A stretch of DNA of 52,500 bases from Symbiodinium natans (lineage: Eukaryota; Sar; Dinophyceae; Suessiales; Symbiodiniaceae), in contig CAJNDS010000474.1 of NCBI GenBank assembly GCA_905221605.1, forward strand, positions 1 through 52,500, written 5' to 3'. The notes under the pieces are model-generated. The model saw only the letters and a program-made list of their open reading frames with translations, made no database searches and had not been told where the DNA came from. Below, piece by piece: positions 50,880 through 52,500 of this stretch (position 1 is its first letter; each line of letters opens with the position of its first letter). The position numbers were made by a program, and so were the translations under genes.

Positions 50880-52500
50880 TTTAGGATCAGGCCTGGATGT
50901 AAAAAAGGGAAGGACTCATAAATAAAGTGTACAGTTTAAAGGTGCTTTGGAGGGCCCATTTTCCCACCCGCAAAACGACCTGCAATGTGCGACCCACTTT
51001 CACAAAAAGGCCATGGGTAGAACAGAGGCGCACTTGGAAAGAATCAGCAATTGCTTCTCAAGTGATAACTTCAGCCTGATAAAGGAAGCCATGAACATTC
51101 ACAGCAAAAGCTCCCCCCCCCCCCCCCCCCCCGCTCTCTCAAGCTTCTAGTGTGGCCCCCAACAACGGGAGCTCTTCCTCGACCTTCAATTTGTGGGTTT
51201 CAGTGTTCTTGGGGCGTACATTGCGTTTCTGAGCAGAAACACGGACGCGAGGCACACATCGCCTGGAGCACGGTCTATTTCGCTGCATTTTAAAAGTACA
51301 GCTTTGGAGAATGGATCAGGATCAGGACACCCGGTCCTCACCAACAAACACGTCTCCGATCAAAAGGCAGGCTGCTGTTGCAGCATGCTGCGTGTCACAT
51401 GCACATCCAACTGCGATGGAGCGGAGCCCATCCGCTCGTGTCAGGTGAAACTTGCAACAACGGGAGCCAGACGATGCGCAGGCCATTCGCCAACATGCAT
51501 GACGAGTGACTCGAGCTTTAAGCCTGTCAAGTTCTTGGACACCTTGAACGCACATCCCCGCCCGCTCCAACCGTTTGTTGCCATGCCACTTGGGATGACA
51601 GAAGTCGACTGCAAATCCAGCTGCAGTGGTGAGGAACCATTTGCTGCCTGATGATCTTTCCATGCATGACCTAGCAGGCTGATGCAAACATGATGTGCTG
51701 GGGACCTGGTGCCTTGTCAAGGCTTTATTACGAGCTTCGAAAACGACCACAGTATGTTGGGATTTCAAGCCCCCCTCATTGCAGTACTGCCTGCGAGGTA
51801 CCTTGTCGCTAAAAACCCCCGAAATGCGCAGTGCTGCCCTTGCGAGAAGCCCGTTTACGCCCAACTTGAGCACAGATCTGTCCCAAATGCAGCTGAATCT
51901 AGACATCATCGCTCTGGCTTAGTCGAGCGATTGCAGCTTCGGTCAATGAGGTCAGCATCGCCCTGGCACCCACTTAGCGAACAGTCACCCAATGAAATTG
52001 TATAAGTTCCGATAAGAATCAGTAGAACCACCCAAGCGAACCATGCAACCAGGGGAAGTGGATGGAGCTGCATGGTTTTGCAGCTCGAGCCCGTCCCTTC
52101 CATTAAAACAGTATTTCTCTGATCGCGAAAAAAAACGATGGCGAAATGAAATCTTGATTGCCAACAAGGTGTTCACCCCGGCCAGGTTCGGACTTGCGTT
52201 TACTTCTGTCCTTGGTCCTGGCATGTATCGGTGGTGTCCTCTTTGAGCCCGGCGAGGGCTAGACCATCTGGTCGGAGTTGTGCACTTATTCTTTCCTTCT
52301 TCCGGGCCTTGACATGTTGTAACAGCTGAAGGCGTTTCCCCGCTCGACTTGAAAAGCCCGCGGCGCCCGTGAGGCCGTTGACGCCTTCGCGCAAATTGCC
52401 ACTTTGCGTTTTCGCACGGAAAGCCACATCTTTCGCCACCACTACCAACAACCACAAGCAGCGCACAAGCACAACCATAAGCACCACCACAAGTCCACCA
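50880..52500. other. No supportable gene
   Basis: A poly-C run of 20 (51113-51132) and overlapping frames on both strands. The plus frame 51193-51651 and minus frame 51322-51909 shadow each other and neither is recognisable. Confidence 0.35.

Noticed and set aside
51193-51909. Overlapping plus (153-codon) and minus (196-codon) frames as genes
   Set aside because: They shadow each other, are Cys/Ser/Arg-rich and carry no recognisable motif.

Overview
This 52.5 kb window looks like nuclear DNA of a dinoflagellate, most likely a member of the Symbiodiniaceae; the lineage is inferred from sequence character, not from a search. The reasons are: (1) dozens of interspersed blocks of the plant/dinoflagellate-type telomere heptamer (TTTAGGG/CCCTAAA), none at a chromosome end; (2) almost no long ORFs, with protein homology surviving only as short islands separated by stops, as expected of intron-rich genes; (3) several islands begin at an AG|G acceptor, and in the best gene the reading frame is restored only by splicing at a mixture of GT, GC and GA donors, as known in dinoflagellates; (4) the recognisable families (DUF4116 repeats, ankyrin repeats, a J-domain, a formin-like domain) are common there. 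There are no bacterial operons, rRNA, convincing tRNA genes or CRISPR.

Layout. 0-1.3 kb: AT-rich block with an unrecognised 96-aa reading frame and a diverged second copy that differs almost only by transitions toward A/T. 3.8-5.5 kb: nested repeats, including a ~305-bp unit present twice. 5.5-15 kb: mostly non-coding with miniature inverted-repeat elements and a run of three fold-back palindromes at 9.3-9.6 kb. 15.9 kb: a J-domain exon. 18.6-19.1 kb: a two-part 10-bp minisatellite between short inverted repeats. 21.5-26.3 kb, minus strand: the best gene, a multi-exon DUF4116-repeat protein whose exons can be joined in frame. 27-31.4 kb: several unrecognised exon-like frames on the minus strand. 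33.4-33.9 kb: two adjacent inverted-repeat insertions, the second being telomere-like DNA flanked by inverted repeats and an 11-bp direct repeat. 38.36-39.38 kb: a tandem array of a ~50-bp conserved box alternating with AT-rich spacers and headed by a hairpin. 43.4-43.9 kb: a formin FH2-like fragment. 44.7-48.0 kb: scattered ankyrin-like exons. 48.5-50.9 kb: the densest cluster of telomere-like runs, mixed with miniature elements.

At least five families of short GC-palindromic miniature elements recur in the window. Most of the sequence is therefore repeat-derived or intronic/intergenic, with the minus strand carrying nearly all recognisable coding signal. No pathway can be assembled from these genes: the DUF4116, ankyrin, J-domain and formin pieces are independent eukaryotic modules. 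Exon limits are read by eye; no alignment, folding or database search was run.
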